Shown here: positions 38,467 through 48,491 of the stretch, piece by piece
How positions within the stretch are numbered: position 1 is the first letter of the stretch
Layout of the letters: each line of letters starts with the position of its first letter
Source: Streptococcus oralis
Lineage (GTDB): Bacteria > Bacillota > Bacilli > Lactobacillales > Streptococcaceae
Length of the DNA stretch: 50,520 nt
Direction of reading: 5' to 3'
Assembly (NCBI RefSeq): GCF_001075875.1
Contig: NZ_JUOS01000010.1
Coordinates: 1 to 50,520 of the forward strand
Position numbers and translations under genes: made by a program
Notes under the pieces: model-generated
The model's database searches: none
The model's input: only the letters and a program-made list of their open reading frames with translations
Told to the model about the DNA's origin: nothing

Positions 38467-39291
38467 CTACTCCTTCAATTTATCCTTACCATGTAGTACT
38501 TGATTAACCTTGGTATTCCAAGCCTGTAACCCTTCTCCCTCATAGTCTAGGTAAATCACTCTATCTTGTAATTGACAAGGAATCAAACCTTCAAAACAAG
38601 CCTTATCTTTTGAAGGAATAACACACAAATGAAGAAAGGTATCCAAATCTAAACTATCTCTTACCTTCGCAACATGATAGCCATCAAAGATATAACCTGG
38701 CGCTTGAATTAATTCTTCATACAGAAAATGAAAACTAACGCCAGGAATGAACTTTTCTTGCAATTCCTCCTCAGACGGTGCCCGTTCTAACAAACGCTCC
38801 ATTGCGAGTCGGTAACCCGAAGACGTATTAGACCATCCGAACATAATATAGTCAAAATAGTCTGCTAGATCAGAAGCTGCATTACGACTATCTGTAACTA
38901 GCTCAGCCCCACTTTTACCAAATACTTTAACCGCTGACATGAGTTTTCCAGTCTGAAAAATAGCCTGAGCCACTTCAACTGTACAAGTATGACTACAATA
39001 ATCTGAAGTAACCAACTTCCTCTGGATATCATAGGTAGAAGCTACAAGGCGATGACTTGGCCTGTATGGAGGAAAATAGCTGTGCTCTTGCAAGTAATCA
39101 TGAATTTGTATATTTAATTCAAGATCCTCACATTCCATAATTGTCTGACGATGATGATCCTGTTCGTAAGCAATAAACTTTGCTAGCTTCTCCAATTCCC
39201 ATTTTTGAATCTGAGGATAGTTTTCAAGAGCAAATTGATACATCCCATCCCACTGAAGACTAAAATCTGCATTACAAACTTTTACAAGCAT
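38467..39291 (-). CDS. Unrecognised cytosolic protein coupled to nnrD
   Basis: A 274-residue protein; the ATG at 39291 follows GGAGAAGG. There is no signal peptide or membrane segment. The N-terminal third is helical with many His, Glu and aromatic residues. The middle has SDYCSHTCTVEVAQAIFQTG near residues 99-118, then SGAELVTDSRNAASD and DYFDYIMFGW. The H-T-x(5)-A-x-I-x(3)-G pattern recalls the first block of ADP-ribosyltransferase-fold proteins, as in HxTS...IL..G. That likeness is weak and is offered only as an idea. It lies directly upstream of nnrD, an NAD(P)H-repair gene, which is at least consistent with a nucleotide-related role. Confidence 0.8.
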   Translation of the reverse strand: MLVKVCNADFSLQWDGMYQFALENYPQIQKWELEKLAKFIAYEQDHHRQTIMECEDLELNIQIHDYLQEHSYFPPYRPSHRLVASTYDIQRKLVTSDYCSHTCTVEVAQAIFQTGKLMSAVKVFGKSGAELVTDSRNAASDLADYFDYIMFGWSNTSSGYRLAMERLLERAPSEEELQEKFIPGVSFHFLYEELIQAPGYIFDGYHVAKVRDSLDLDTFLHLCVIPSKDKACFEGLIPCQLQDRVIYLDYEGEGLQAWNTKVNQVLHGKDKLKE

Positions 39292-39342
39292 GGTCCTTCT
39301 CCTCACATTCTCTTACCTTCATTATACACCTCACTACCCAAT

Positions 39343-39378
39343 TAATAAAGGAGAAGACTATGCTATCTTCTCCTTTAT
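39343..39378. terminator. Terminator after bgaA (bidirectional form)
   Basis: AATAAAGGAGAAGA (39343-39356) and TCTTCTCCTTTATT (39365-39378) form a perfect 14-bp stem with an 8-nt loop. Transcripts from bgaA meet it about 40 nt after the stop codon. Confidence 0.85.
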
Positions 39379-39418
39379 TTATAATAATTAGTTTTTTAGA
39401 GCTGGGAGTTATCAGTCC

Positions 39419-42400
39419 TTATTTTTCTTTACGTTTAACTGTTAGTAAAGCCACTGATAAAACAAGACTGAGACTTGCTAGGAAGGCAGCTGTATCAGAT
39501 CGACTTTCACCTGTTTCTGGAAGTCTTGCTGAATCTACTTTCTCTGAAGCATTTTCAAAGTTTTCTCCCTTAACTGCTGGCCCATGAGCTTGTTCTACTG
39601 GTTTTACTGGTTCTTGGTTTTGTTCTTTATAGACAATCGCATAAAGTCCTAGATCTTTGGTGACAAATTCAACCATGTCACCTACTAGCGTCACCTTTTG
39701 AACCTGTAAGCCTTGATCTAAGCTCATGTGATAAACTCCTTGAACCTGTCCCTTGACTGGTAATCTCACTAGGACAGCGCCTTTGAGTTCAACTTCTTGG
39801 TTGTCCTTATCCAGCAATTTCACTTGATAAGCATCGTAGTGCTTACCAGCTAATTCTTGACGTAGAACCTTTTGAACTTGAAGCTTGAGGTCTTTAGATA
39901 ACTCTGTAGTTAGCCCTGCTACCAGAACTCCAGTTTCCTTATCAGTCAAGATTCGGACCTCTTCGGCTGGTTTAACAAGACTTGGTGCAGGCTCATTTCC
40001 AGCTGTAGCCACTGTTCCTGTGTATTCTGGTAATTCATTCTTAGCGGCTTCTAGAGCATTGACGCCACCTGTAAATTCTGGGACTTCATTCTTAGCTGCC
40101 TCTACTGCATTGACACCACCCTTGAATTCTGGGATTTCTACTACTGGAGCTAGCTCGTCGCCTACTGTGCCGATTGCCTCTGTGTATTCTGGCAACTCGT
40201 TTTTAGCAGCTTCTACTGCATTGACACCACCTTCAAATTCTGGTACTTCTACTACTGGTGCTGGTTCGTCGCCTACTGTGCCAATTGCATCTGTGTATTC
40301 TGGTAACTCTTGCTTAGCGGCTTCTACTGCATTGACACCACCCTTAAATTCTGGGACTTCTACTACTGGTGCTGGTTCGTCACCTACCGTGCCGATTGCA
40401 TCTGTGTATTCTGGCAATTCATTCTTAGCGGCTTCTACTGCATTGACACCACCTTCAAATTCTGGAACTTCTACTACTGGTGCTGGCTCATCACCTGCTG
40501 TCCCGATTGCATCTGTGTATTCTGGCAACTCATGCTTAGCTGCTTCTGCAGCATTGACTCCACCCTTGAATTCTGGTACTTCTACTACTGGTGCTGGCTC
40601 ATCACCCTTACTTGTAGTAATGGCTGGTTTGACCTTAACTTCAACAACTCGATCTTGCGCCTCAGTCGTATCTGTATGAACAGTGGTACGGTTAGAACCT
40701 AGAACCTCAACATAATCAACTCTTTCACCCTTCTTACCTTCTGAGATTACACGACGCTCATCTTGCGCTAAGTCATTGTTTTCACGAATAATTTCCTTAA
40801 ATGGAATTTCAGTCTTGACAACCTCTAAACTTGGTCGTTCGAGAACAGGACTTTGGTCGCCTTCTTCAGGAACAATACGGTGACTAGGCTTAAAGTGAAT
40901 ACGATATTCCTTGACAAGACTACCATCCTTAGCAAGAAGACGAACAAGGCTAGGAAGGTTATCCTGACTAGACTCAACAACCGTTGTCACACCGTGACCA
41001 CTTGCTTGAGCAGTCACCTGTGGTTTAGTGCCATTTAAGTTCACTGTATAATCTGAAACCGCAGGATCAAAGTTTTCCAATGCTTTTCCAGCAACCGAAA
41101 TAGTCACTGAAGGAGTTTCCACATCGTTTGCTTTAGCAGGAGAGTAAGCACTAAATTCGACCATTGCTAGACCATTAGTTGTAGATTTACGAGTCATGCG
41201 TGCTCGAATAGCTGTTGTCTGAATTGGATCAAAGGTAAATTCGATTGGTTTACCAGCCACGATTTCTCCAGATGCTTTATAAGGAATTTCTTGCCAGTTT
41301 TCTGCCTTATTAAATGGATGATCCGCATTTTCTTCATAACGAGAAATGGTACTTGGTTCTGTATAGGCAGGGCCAACATATTTTTCTAATACCATTGTCG
41401 CTGGTGCGTCTGTTCCACTGTCTTTAAAGAACTGAATAGCTACTTTTCCAACAGACTGAGGTGTAATCTGACCATTCTTCTTAAAGAGAATTCCCACAGA
41501 TGTTTCTTGGTCTTTCGGAGTACGAGACCAGTTAGTCCAACGTCCATCTTCGTTAAAGTGACCATCGTTGATATAGAAAATTTTATCCCGAGAAGCTGCT
41601 TGTGTATCATTTGTAGTAGACGCAAAGGCTTTAGAATCTGTCGCATTATTGCTTGGATTTTCTGAGATAACTTGATTACCTTTTGTAACAACTGTTACTT
41701 GCATCTTGGTTGTTAAGTCTGTTCCTAGAACATGACCAAGCACTTCAAAGTTACCTTCTTGGGCAGTCGCATGTTCTGGAATTGCATCCCATTGGACAGC
41801 AAGGTTAGCTTTAACCCAGCCATCTTGTGATGGATAGTAGACTGTTACTTCGGCAGGCAATTGAAGCTGATCGCCAACATTCAAGGTCTGGGCACTATTT
41901 TCCGCAGCTACTGGTTGTGTTGACTCTTTTTCGTCATCACGGAAGATACGATATTCTTTAAGAACAGTTCCATCCTCAGCTTTCAAAATAAGACGTGTCG
42001 CACCTTTTTCACTTGTTGCAGGAACAACCGTTACCAAACCGTTGTTGCTGGCTGTGGCAGTGATTTCCTTGCTTGCTTGAGGAATATAATAATCTGTCTT
42101 AGATGGATTGAAATGTTCGAGCTTCTTGCCATCTACTTGGATAGAAATTTCTGAGCTGGTAGCACTTGGAACCTTACTTCCTAAGATAGTGATTTCTGTT
42201 AAACCAATACCAGCCTTTCCATCTGCCTTCTTCATACGCATACGAACAGCATAAGTTTCAACCTTATCAAATGTAAAGTGGTTTGTTTGACCTGCAGATA
42301 ATTGTCCAGGAGCTTTGAGATGTTCAACCTCTTTCCAGTTGGCAGCATTGTTAAATGGATGCTTGGTATCTCCTTGAGCATGATTGACATCGTTTGGAAG

Positions 42401-45400
42401 ATCTGGAACTTCTTGACCGACATAGTATTCGATGACATATTCTTTTGGAAGTCCGATAGCTCCGTCTGTGTAGAAATCAACGGAAAGATTATCGACAAAT
42501 CGTTTGGTCAAATCACCTGAATTACCAAACAAGATAGACGCCCAATCATTATCTGTGCCTGTTTGCCATGTAGTCCATCGATTCTTAACATCTGTATTGG
42601 CTCTTGAAACTGTCAAGTCGTTCAGGGTACTTGCCGAATCATCACCACCCGTATTGGATACAATAGCAGCTGGCAATTGAGAACCAGTCCACTGTTTAGA
42701 GATATTATTTCCAGCAACAACTTGACTAGAAACACGGACATGGGCCTTGGTAGTTAGATGGCTACCCACTAATTGACCCTTGATTTCATAGATACCTTCA
42801 GTCTGACTAAAGTTTTCAGGAACCTTGTCCCAAAGGACATCTTTATAGACAGTTGTTCCATTAGAATGGTAGGCACGTACGTTAGCTGGCAATTGAACAG
42901 TTTCACCCTTAGGTAGTGTTAAACTGATTTCTTCTGCAACCTGCAAACCTTCAACAGTTACATTTGCTACAGCTTCAATATCTGTACCTTCGACATGACC
43001 TTTAAGGGTAAAGCTATGATAGTAACCAAGTTCTTTGGCATCTACCTTATCCCAAGTTACAGCTACCTTACGAGGCAAGCCCTTATCAAATTCTGCTCCG
43101 ATTTGATCAGGCAAATTCGGTTGCTGATTGATATCTGTAGAGATAGAAACAGGATGTAGCTTGACAATTTTCTTGTCTACTGTATTTTCTTTAATCACAA
43201 GTTCAGTTGCTACAGACTGAGTCTTATCAGTTTGATTGTCAATACGAGGAGTGAGGGTTACACTACCTTTCTTGTAAAGAAGCAAGTTCTGACCATTCAC
43301 CTCAAGATGAGCACCATCAGCTGACTTAACTTCCAAATGGATATCTGACGCCGAAAATTCAGTTTGTGTACCATCTTCGTAGTGCCCAATGACATGATAA
43401 GGGAGAACTTGGTCTTCTGTTGCAGTCTCTTTTCCTTCAACGCTTACTTCCAAGCGTGTCAAGGCAGGCGCTTCTTTCACAAACTGAATCAAATAAGTTT
43501 GAGCCAAATCGCCCTTCTGGTCACTCAAAAATACAGAAGCCTGATAATCATTGGCAGCTGAGGCTTGTTGAACTGTTACCTGATAGCCAGTGGTTTGTGC
43601 ACCAACATTTGGAATCTTAGCAGTATAAGGAAGGGATACTCGGTAGTAGGTCTTTCCAGACTCAAAGTCAGCGAGAGCCTTGTCACCAACAGTGAGACCT
43701 GTAACAGTATTTTCTGTTTCCTTATCACTTGCGATAAAGGTTGCTGTCACCTCGTAGTCATTGCCTTCCAATTTACCAGTTGCTTCAGTACGTCCACCTT
43801 CTTTTTTCAAGGCATCAGGATCTTTCAAGGTCCAAGAAACGACATCCGCATCAACCAAGTTACCATCTGACAAAACAGCCGTTACAGTTTTATCCAAATC
43901 TTCTGCTGCTGTTCCCACTGGGACTGTTGCTACCTTAGGCAACCACTTATCGAGTGCAACCACCTTAACAAGGGCTTCAGCCTTGGCTTCGAGTCCTTCC
44001 ACACTACCAAGAACTTTTTTATCACCAGCACTTGCAAGGAGATCATCTGGGATGTCCCAAGTCACAGCTTTTTCTTCGACACTACCATCGCTATAAATAG
44101 CTGTCACGGTTTCTGGCAATTTAGGATTTTCGCTAACATCTGTAGTCGCCTTCACAGGGGCAAAAGCGACAAAATGACGATTTTCTTTTTTGCCTGAAAC
44201 AGTTGTAACCGTCGCCTTGTCAGAAGCCAATCCTGCAGAATCCGCATATAGAGTAAATTTACCTTCTTTTTCAGTAGATTTTACAATGACAACACCTTTA
44301 CCATTGAAGGCTTTTCTTTGCCATGTACCATCTTTCTGAGCTTTATAACGTTCACGGCTAGCTTGTTCTCCATTGTCCACACCGACAATTTGTCCTTGCC
44401 CATGAAGATTGAAATGAACAAGATTGTTAGCTGTTGGAACAACATTGCCATCTTCATCAACGATTTCATAATAGATATAAGATAAATCTTTACCGTCTGC
44501 AGTGATGACATGTTCTTCCTTGGTGAGTCGAACTCTAGCTGGTTCCCCTGCTGTTGTCACACTATCACGCGCAATTTCTTTGCCATTTTCATCACGAGCA
44601 ATAGCAGTTAAGGTACCTGGTTTATAGTCAACCAACCACTCAAGATACAATTCACTTGGTTTAGCTCCCTCGTGATAAGGACGCCCATCTTCAGTTGTTT
44701 TCTTAACAAATTCTTTCTTACCAAGGGACTCGTTATTCAAGAACAATTCTACGCTAGCGGCATTTGAGAAGGTCCGAACTGGAACCTTGCCATTGATGAG
44801 CATATTACGTTCCTTGAGCGTTTCTTCTGTCCAATTCCAGTGAGGCATGATACGAACAGTTGGTTTTTCTTTGGCACTATACCACTCACTGCGATAGAGA
44901 TAGAAATCATTCTTAGGCAATCCTGCCGTATCAATGATACCAAAGTAAGAGCTTTTCACTGGTGTATTATCTTGATTATGCCATGGTGTAGGTTCCCCGA
45001 TATAGTCGAAACCAGTCCAGATAAACTGGCCTGCATAGCCAGCACGATCACGGTCAAAGGTCCAAGATTCAGTAGCTGTTCTACCCCAGGCTACACGATC
45101 ATTACCATAGTCTGATTGTTCATAGTGACGATTTGGACGATTGTCGTGCCAGAGTAAATGAGCAGGATCAAAATAAGAATCTCGAGTTCGAGTTGCTGAA
45201 GAAGTTTCAGAACCGTAGATCAACCAGTCTGGATGGGCTTTACGAACAGCATCGTAAAAACGCTCTCCATAGTTCATACCTACAGCATCCATGATTGCTG
45301 CTAATTCTAAGAACAAGCCTGTAGAAGCACGACTGAACTTATTTTCACCCATAGTCACATAGCGCTCTGTATCAATTGCTTTGATAATAGCTTTCAAACG

Positions 45401-47266
45401 CTTGGCTGTTTCTAGTGAACGAGCTCCACCATCAGCCTCATCAACTTCATTACCGAGTGACCACATAACGATAGATGGATTATTTTTATCACGTTCGACC
45501 ATGGTTCTGAGGTCAAAATCAGACCACTTTTCACCCTTCTTAGCTTCTGGGTGAGTTGCATCTTGGTCAAAGAAACGTCCATAGTCATACGTTTTCTTAC
45601 CACGATACCAAGTATCAAAGGCTTCTTCTTGGACCAAAAGTCCTAAACTAGCCGCAGCATCTAACAACTGTGGACTTGCTGGATTGTGGGTTGTACGGAT
45701 AGAGTTAACTCCCATATCTTTTAGGAGTTTTAATTTTCGGTAGGTTGCCTTATAGTTTTCTTCTGCCCCCAAGGCTCCATTATCATGGTGAATACTAACT
45801 CCATGGAATTTCATTCTCTCGCCATTAAGAGAGAAGCCTTCCTTGGCTGTCCAGTTGAAATAACGATAACCAAAAGTATCTTCTGTCACATCAACTAGCT
45901 GCCCGTCATTATAAACCTTGGTTTTTAGAACATAGAGTTGAGGATGGTAGCTTTTTGTTGTCCAGAGAGTTGGTTTATTAACCAAAATCGTTTGTTTAAA
46001 GTCAGCTGTCTCATTTCCTGCTAGACTCTTAGTTACAGAACGAACCAAATCTGAAACAGCCCTACCTTCTTTGGTAAAAATCTGTTGTTCTACAAATACC
46101 TTAGCTAGAGTCTTGGCAGTGTTTTTTACCTTGCTTTGGATTTGTGTTTCAACATTGCCATCTTTTTGTTCAGCCAATTTTGGAGTGGTAATATGGTTTC
46201 CATTTTCAGCCACCTGTACCTTATCACGATAGCTTAAAGTCACATCTCGATAGATACCGCTTCCTGAGTACCAACGACTACTTGGCTGCTTATTAGTAAC
46301 TTGGACCGCAATGGTATTTTCACTACCATCTTTATTTAAAAATTCAGTGATGTCATATGAAAAATGATTATAACCACTTGGATAGTGACCTACAAATTTG
46401 CCATTTACATAAACCTTAGAGTCCATGTAAACTCCATCAAAATTAATACGAACGTCTTTGTCCTTGGCAGCTTCATCAACCGTGAAGGTCTTACGATACC
46501 AGGCAGTACCACCATTTAATTGACCACCTTCATTTCGAGCAGGAGACTTGTGATCAAAATCAAAATAGATACTCCAGTCATGAGGAAGGTTCAACTTAGA
46601 CCAGTCATGAACATCAACATCTTTCTTAGAAAAATCACCCTGAGCGTTTAATTTAAAATACCAGTCTTTGTTGAAATTTTGTTTTCTTTCCTGTAAAAGT
46701 TGGTCTTCTTTTTCCTTCTCTTTTGTGGCTTGAGGCAATTCACTTGCCGAAGCTTTTTCTTCCTTGCTTTTATCGTCCGTTACAGGTTTATTCTGATTAG
46801 GTGTACCTGAATGTTCTTCTCGAACTGCTGGCTTGTCAGAACTTGCTTCTGAATCTGTAGACTCTTTCCCATCCACTTCAGTAGCAGGTTTTTCAGTTTT
46901 TTCAACTTTGTCTTTTTTAGGGCTAACTACTTCTGCTTCCTTTTCTTCCTTAGGATTTGTAGCCTCAGTCATCTTTTCTTCAGTTACTGGTTTTGCTGGT
47001 TCAACCGCATCATTTTCTTCTTCAGTAGCGGAATCTTGTGGGCCATTTTGCTCAGCTTTTGCAATGGCCGCAGCAAGATCATCTGGAAGCTTATCTAAAG
47101 GTTGAACTTGATGAATTGTTTCCTCGCTGGAACTAGTTGTTTCAGTTTCAGCAGCTTGAGCCACCTGAAGACCAAATATACTAGCTCCAATCATAACCGA
47201 AGCCGCACCAATGGCAAATTTACGAATACTATAATGACACCGTCTTTCAAAAAATCTCTTATCCAT
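39419..47266 (-). CDS. bgaA: Cell-wall-anchored beta-galactosidase BgaA
   Basis: Surface exo-beta-galactosidase of 2615 residues that trims galactose from host N-glycans and helps adherence. The ATG at 47266 follows AAAGGAAC and gives a YSIRK-type signal peptide (HYSIRKFAIGAASVMIG). An acidic linker reaches about residue 200. A GH2 catalytic region follows with acid/base E607 (LGNEVDE) and nucleophile E687 (YGSETS). Then come a DUF4982-like segment, several Big_4 Ig-like domains, two CBM71-type modules (WTTWQTG and WTNWSRTP), a G5-like domain and five 37-residue repeats. LPETG at 2582-2586 with a membrane helix and KRKEK ends the protein. It is longer than the about 2230 residues I recall for pneumococcal BgaA. 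Confidence 0.96.
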   Translation of the reverse strand: MDKRFFERRCHYSIRKFAIGAASVMIGASIFGLQVAQAAETETTSSSEETIHQVQPLDKLPDDLAAAIAKAEQNGPQDSATEEENDAVEPAKPVTEEKMTEATNPKEEKEAEVVSPKKDKVEKTEKPATEVDGKESTDSEASSDKPAVREEHSGTPNQNKPVTDDKSKEEKASASELPQATKEKEKEDQLLQERKQNFNKDWYFKLNAQGDFSKKDVDVHDWSKLNLPHDWSIYFDFDHKSPARNEGGQLNGGTAWYRKTFTVDEAAKDKDVRINFDGVYMDSKVYVNGKFVGHYPSGYNHFSYDITEFLNKDGSENTIAVQVTNKQPSSRWYSGSGIYRDVTLSYRDKVQVAENGNHITTPKLAEQKDGNVETQIQSKVKNTAKTLAKVFVEQQIFTKEGRAVSDLVRSVTKSLAGNETADFKQTILVNKPTLWTTKSYHPQLYVLKTKVYNDGQLVDVTEDTFGYRYFNWTAKEGFSLNGERMKFHGVSIHHDNGALGAEENYKATYRKLKLLKDMGVNSIRTTHNPASPQLLDAAASLGLLVQEEAFDTWYRGKKTYDYGRFFDQDATHPEAKKGEKWSDFDLRTMVERDKNNPSIVMWSLGNEVDEADGGARSLETAKRLKAIIKAIDTERYVTMGENKFSRASTGLFLELAAIMDAVGMNYGERFYDAVRKAHPDWLIYGSETSSATRTRDSYFDPAHLLWHDNRPNRHYEQSDYGNDRVAWGRTATESWTFDRDRAGYAGQFIWTGFDYIGEPTPWHNQDNTPVKSSYFGIIDTAGLPKNDFYLYRSEWYSAKEKPTVRIMPHWNWTEETLKERNMLINGKVPVRTFSNAASVELFLNNESLGKKEFVKKTTEDGRPYHEGAKPSELYLEWLVDYKPGTLTAIARDENGKEIARDSVTTAGEPARVRLTKEEHVITADGKDLSYIYYEIVDEDGNVVPTANNLVHFNLHGQGQIVGVDNGEQASRERYKAQKDGTWQRKAFNGKGVVIVKSTEKEGKFTLYADSAGLASDKATVTTVSGKKENRHFVAFAPVKATTDVSENPKLPETVTAIYSDGSVEEKAVTWDIPDDLLASAGDKKVLGSVEGLEAKAEALVKVVALDKWLPKVATVPVGTAAEDLDKTVTAVLSDGNLVDADVVSWTLKDPDALKKEGGRTEATGKLEGNDYEVTATFIASDKETENTVTGLTVGDKALADFESGKTYYRVSLPYTAKIPNVGAQTTGYQVTVQQASAANDYQASVFLSDQKGDLAQTYLIQFVKEAPALTRLEVSVEGKETATEDQVLPYHVIGHYEDGTQTEFSASDIHLEVKSADGAHLEVNGQNLLLYKKGSVTLTPRIDNQTDKTQSVATELVIKENTVDKKIVKLHPVSISTDINQQPNLPDQIGAEFDKGLPRKVAVTWDKVDAKELGYYHSFTLKGHVEGTDIEAVANVTVEGLQVAEEISLTLPKGETVQLPANVRAYHSNGTTVYKDVLWDKVPENFSQTEGIYEIKGQLVGSHLTTKAHVRVSSQVVAGNNISKQWTGSQLPAAIVSNTGGDDSASTLNDLTVSRANTDVKNRWTTWQTGTDNDWASILFGNSGDLTKRFVDNLSVDFYTDGAIGLPKEYVIEYYVGQEVPDLPNDVNHAQGDTKHPFNNAANWKEVEHLKAPGQLSAGQTNHFTFDKVETYAVRMRMKKADGKAGIGLTEITILGSKVPSATSSEISIQVDGKKLEHFNPSKTDYYIPQASKEITATASNNGLVTVVPATSEKGATRLILKAEDGTVLKEYRIFRDDEKESTQPVAAENSAQTLNVGDQLQLPAEVTVYYPSQDGWVKANLAVQWDAIPEHATAQEGNFEVLGHVLGTDLTTKMQVTVVTKGNQVISENPSNNATDSKAFASTTNDTQAASRDKIFYINDGHFNEDGRWTNWSRTPKDQETSVGILFKKNGQITPQSVGKVAIQFFKDSGTDAPATMVLEKYVGPAYTEPSTISRYEENADHPFNKAENWQEIPYKASGEIVAGKPIEFTFDPIQTTAIRARMTRKSTTNGLAMVEFSAYSPAKANDVETPSVTISVAGKALENFDPAVSDYTVNLNGTKPQVTAQASGHGVTTVVESSQDNLPSLVRLLAKDGSLVKEYRIHFKPSHRIVPEEGDQSPVLERPSLEVVKTEIPFKEIIRENNDLAQDERRVISEGKKGERVDYVEVLGSNRTTVHTDTTEAQDRVVEVKVKPAITTSKGDEPAPVVEVPEFKGGVNAAEAAKHELPEYTDAIGTAGDEPAPVVEVPEFEGGVNAVEAAKNELPEYTDAIGTVGDEPAPVVEVPEFKGGVNAVEAAKQELPEYTDAIGTVGDEPAPVVEVPEFEGGVNAVEAAKNELPEYTEAIGTVGDELAPVVEIPEFKGGVNAVEAAKNEVPEFTGGVNALEAAKNELPEYTGTVATAGNEPAPSLVKPAEEVRILTDKETGVLVAGLTTELSKDLKLQVQKVLRQELAGKHYDAYQVKLLDKDNQEVELKGAVLVRLPVKGQVQGVYHMSLDQGLQVQKVTLVGDMVEFVTKDLGLYAIVYKEQNQEPVKPVEQAHGPAVKGENFENASEKVDSARLPETGESRSDTAAFLASLSLVLSVALLTVKRKEK
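40020..40604 (-). repeat. 37-residue tandem repeats within bgaA
   Basis: Five tandem units with an exact 111-bp period, seen by the GDEPAPVVE codons recurring at about 40604, 40493, 40382, 40271 and 40160 on the minus strand. A shorter sixth piece (EFTGGVNALEAAKNELPEYTG) follows. Each unit reads GDEPAPVVEVPEF, then GGVNAVEAAKNELPEYT. Unit differences are few (K/E, N/Q/H, V/A). The last full unit has GDELAPVVEIPEF. This is a likely wall-spanning stalk whose copy number should vary between strains. Confidence 0.93.
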
Positions 47267-47286
47267 TATTGTTCCTTTCCAATGTT

Positions 47287-47400
47287 CTAGTAAGCGATTA
47301 CATTTTACTCCAAAAAATAAACCTCCCTCTAGACGCTTACTTATTTTGTCCATATAAATATTGATGCTTTTAATATATCAAAATAGTAGAGTTTTTTCAA
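47287..47400 (-). promoter_or_regulatory. bgaA promoter and candidate cre site
   Basis: Promoter on the minus strand: TTGAAA (47400-47395), 17 nt, TATATT (47377-47372). Transcription should start near 47365, giving a leader of about 100 nt. In the leader, AGTAAGCGATTACA (plus strand, 47289-47302) matches the CcpA cre consensus TGTAARCGNWWWCA at all but its first base. A weaker copy of the same GTAAGCG core is at 47328-47341. CcpA control of pneumococcal bgaA is known; a site downstream of the start would act as a roadblock. Confidence 0.6.
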
Positions 47401-47444
47401 TAATTTGTAGAAGTTTTACTGTAATTTTATTAAAATAAGTGCAA

Positions 47445-47476
47445 GAAAAAAACAAGTTCACTTTTTAGAACTTGTT
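47445..47476 (-). terminator. Terminator after folD
   Basis: On the minus strand AACAAGTTC, an 8-nt loop and GAACTTGTT are followed by a T-run, about 30 nt after the folD stop. Confidence 0.85.
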
Positions 47477-47504
47477 TCTTCACTATCTAGAATAAATGCT
47501 TGTT

Positions 47505-48359
47505 CTATCTATCCAAGCTACGCAATGCAGCCTGATAAGTTTGCTCCATTAGCATAGTAATGGTCATAGGCCCAACTCCACCAGGTACAGGCGTGATATG
47601 ACTAGCGATTGGCGCAACAGCCTCATAGTCAACATCTCCACAGAGTTTGCCATTTTCATCTCTGTTCATCCCCACATCAATAACAACAGCCCCAGGTTTG
47701 ACAAAGTCAGCAGTCACAAATTTGGCACGACCGATAGCTACTACAAGAATGTCGGCTTTAGAAGCTACTTGGGCTAAATTATGGGTGCGAGAGTGGGTCA
47801 AGGTTACAGTTGCATTCTTAGCCAACAGTAACTGGGCCATGGGTTTCCCAACAATATTGGAACGACCAATAACGACAGCATTTTTACCTTCTAAGTCAAT
47901 CCCATACTCATGAAACATTTCCATAATACCAGCAGGAGTTGAAGGAATCATAACTGGGTGACCAGACCAAAGGCGTCCCATGTTGAGCGGATGAAAACCA
48001 TCCACATCCTTTTCTGGATCAATGGCTAGTAGAACAGCCTCTTCATCGATGTGTTTTGGTAAAGGCAATTGAACCAAAATCCCATGCCAAGCTGGATCTT
48101 GATTGTATTTGGCAATCAAATCCAACAATTCCTCTTGGGTAATTGTTTCAGGAACTCGCACAACTTCACTCTGGAATCCTGCTGCAATAGCTGAACGTTC
48201 CTTGTTACGAACGTAAACTTGGCTGGCTGGATTTTCTCCAACTAAAATAACGACTAAGCCAGGCACCAATCCCGTCTCTTCTTTCAATTTCGCAGTCTTT
48301 TCAGCCAATTGTCCCTGTAACTTAGCCGCCAAGGCCTTCCCATCAATAATCTGTGTCAT
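47505..48359 (-). CDS. folD: Methylenetetrahydrofolate dehydrogenase/cyclohydrolase
   Basis: Bifunctional one-carbon enzyme that turns 5,10-methylene-THF into 10-formyl-THF with NADP. It has 284 residues. The ATG at 48359 gives the normal N-terminus [11 protein letters not shown]; a TTG 21 nt upstream is in frame but is rejected. YVRNKERSA holds the Tyr and Lys of the active site. The dinucleotide motif is [14 protein letters not shown], and the C-terminal [11 protein letters not shown] is diagnostic. It is a single-gene unit between the amino acid importer and bgaA. Confidence 0.97.
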   Translation of the reverse strand: MTQIIDGKALAAKLQGQLAEKTAKLKEETGLVPGLVVILVGENPASQVYVRNKERSAIAAGFQSEVVRVPETITQEELLDLIAKYNQDPAWHGILVQLPLPKHIDEEAVLLAIDPEKDVDGFHPLNMGRLWSGHPVMIPSTPAGIMEMFHEYGIDLEGKNAVVIGRSNIVGKPMAQLLLAKNATVTLTHSRTHNLAQVASKADILVVAIGRAKFVTADFVKPGAVVIDVGMNRDENGKLCGDVDYEAVAPIASHITPVPGGVGPMTITMLMEQTYQAALRSLDR

Positions 48360-48438
48360 GTGTTTTCTCTTTTCTAACAAATATCTTCTATTATATCAAA
48401 AAAACACTTGTCCCTCTAACACTTCTTACCTAAGAGAC

Positions 48439-48482
48439 CTTATAGTCTGAAACTATAAGAAAAAGCCCACTTGGAGCTTTTC
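48439..48482 (-). terminator. Terminator region after the second amino acid importer
   Basis: On the minus strand AAAGCTCC and GGGCTTT form a small hairpin followed by T (48482-48460). A second perfect 8-bp hairpin, CTTATAGT/ACTATAAG (48439-48459), follows without a T-run. Confidence 0.7.
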
Positions 48483-48491
48483 ATGATATTC

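Noticed and set aside
40020-40604. Regularly spaced repeats resembling a CRISPR array
   Set aside because: The 111-bp units are contiguous, in frame with bgaA and without variable spacers. No cas genes are present.
39885-40679. Plus-strand open frame of 264 codons rich in Ser, Thr and Ala
   Set aside because: It is antisense to the 111-bp repeats of bgaA and is open only because the repeat lacks stops in that frame. No ribosome binding site or family likeness.
47267-47353. Longer bgaA start at 47353
   Set aside because: It has no Shine-Dalgarno and would put 29 charged residues before the YSIRK signal peptide. The ATG at 47266 has a good site.
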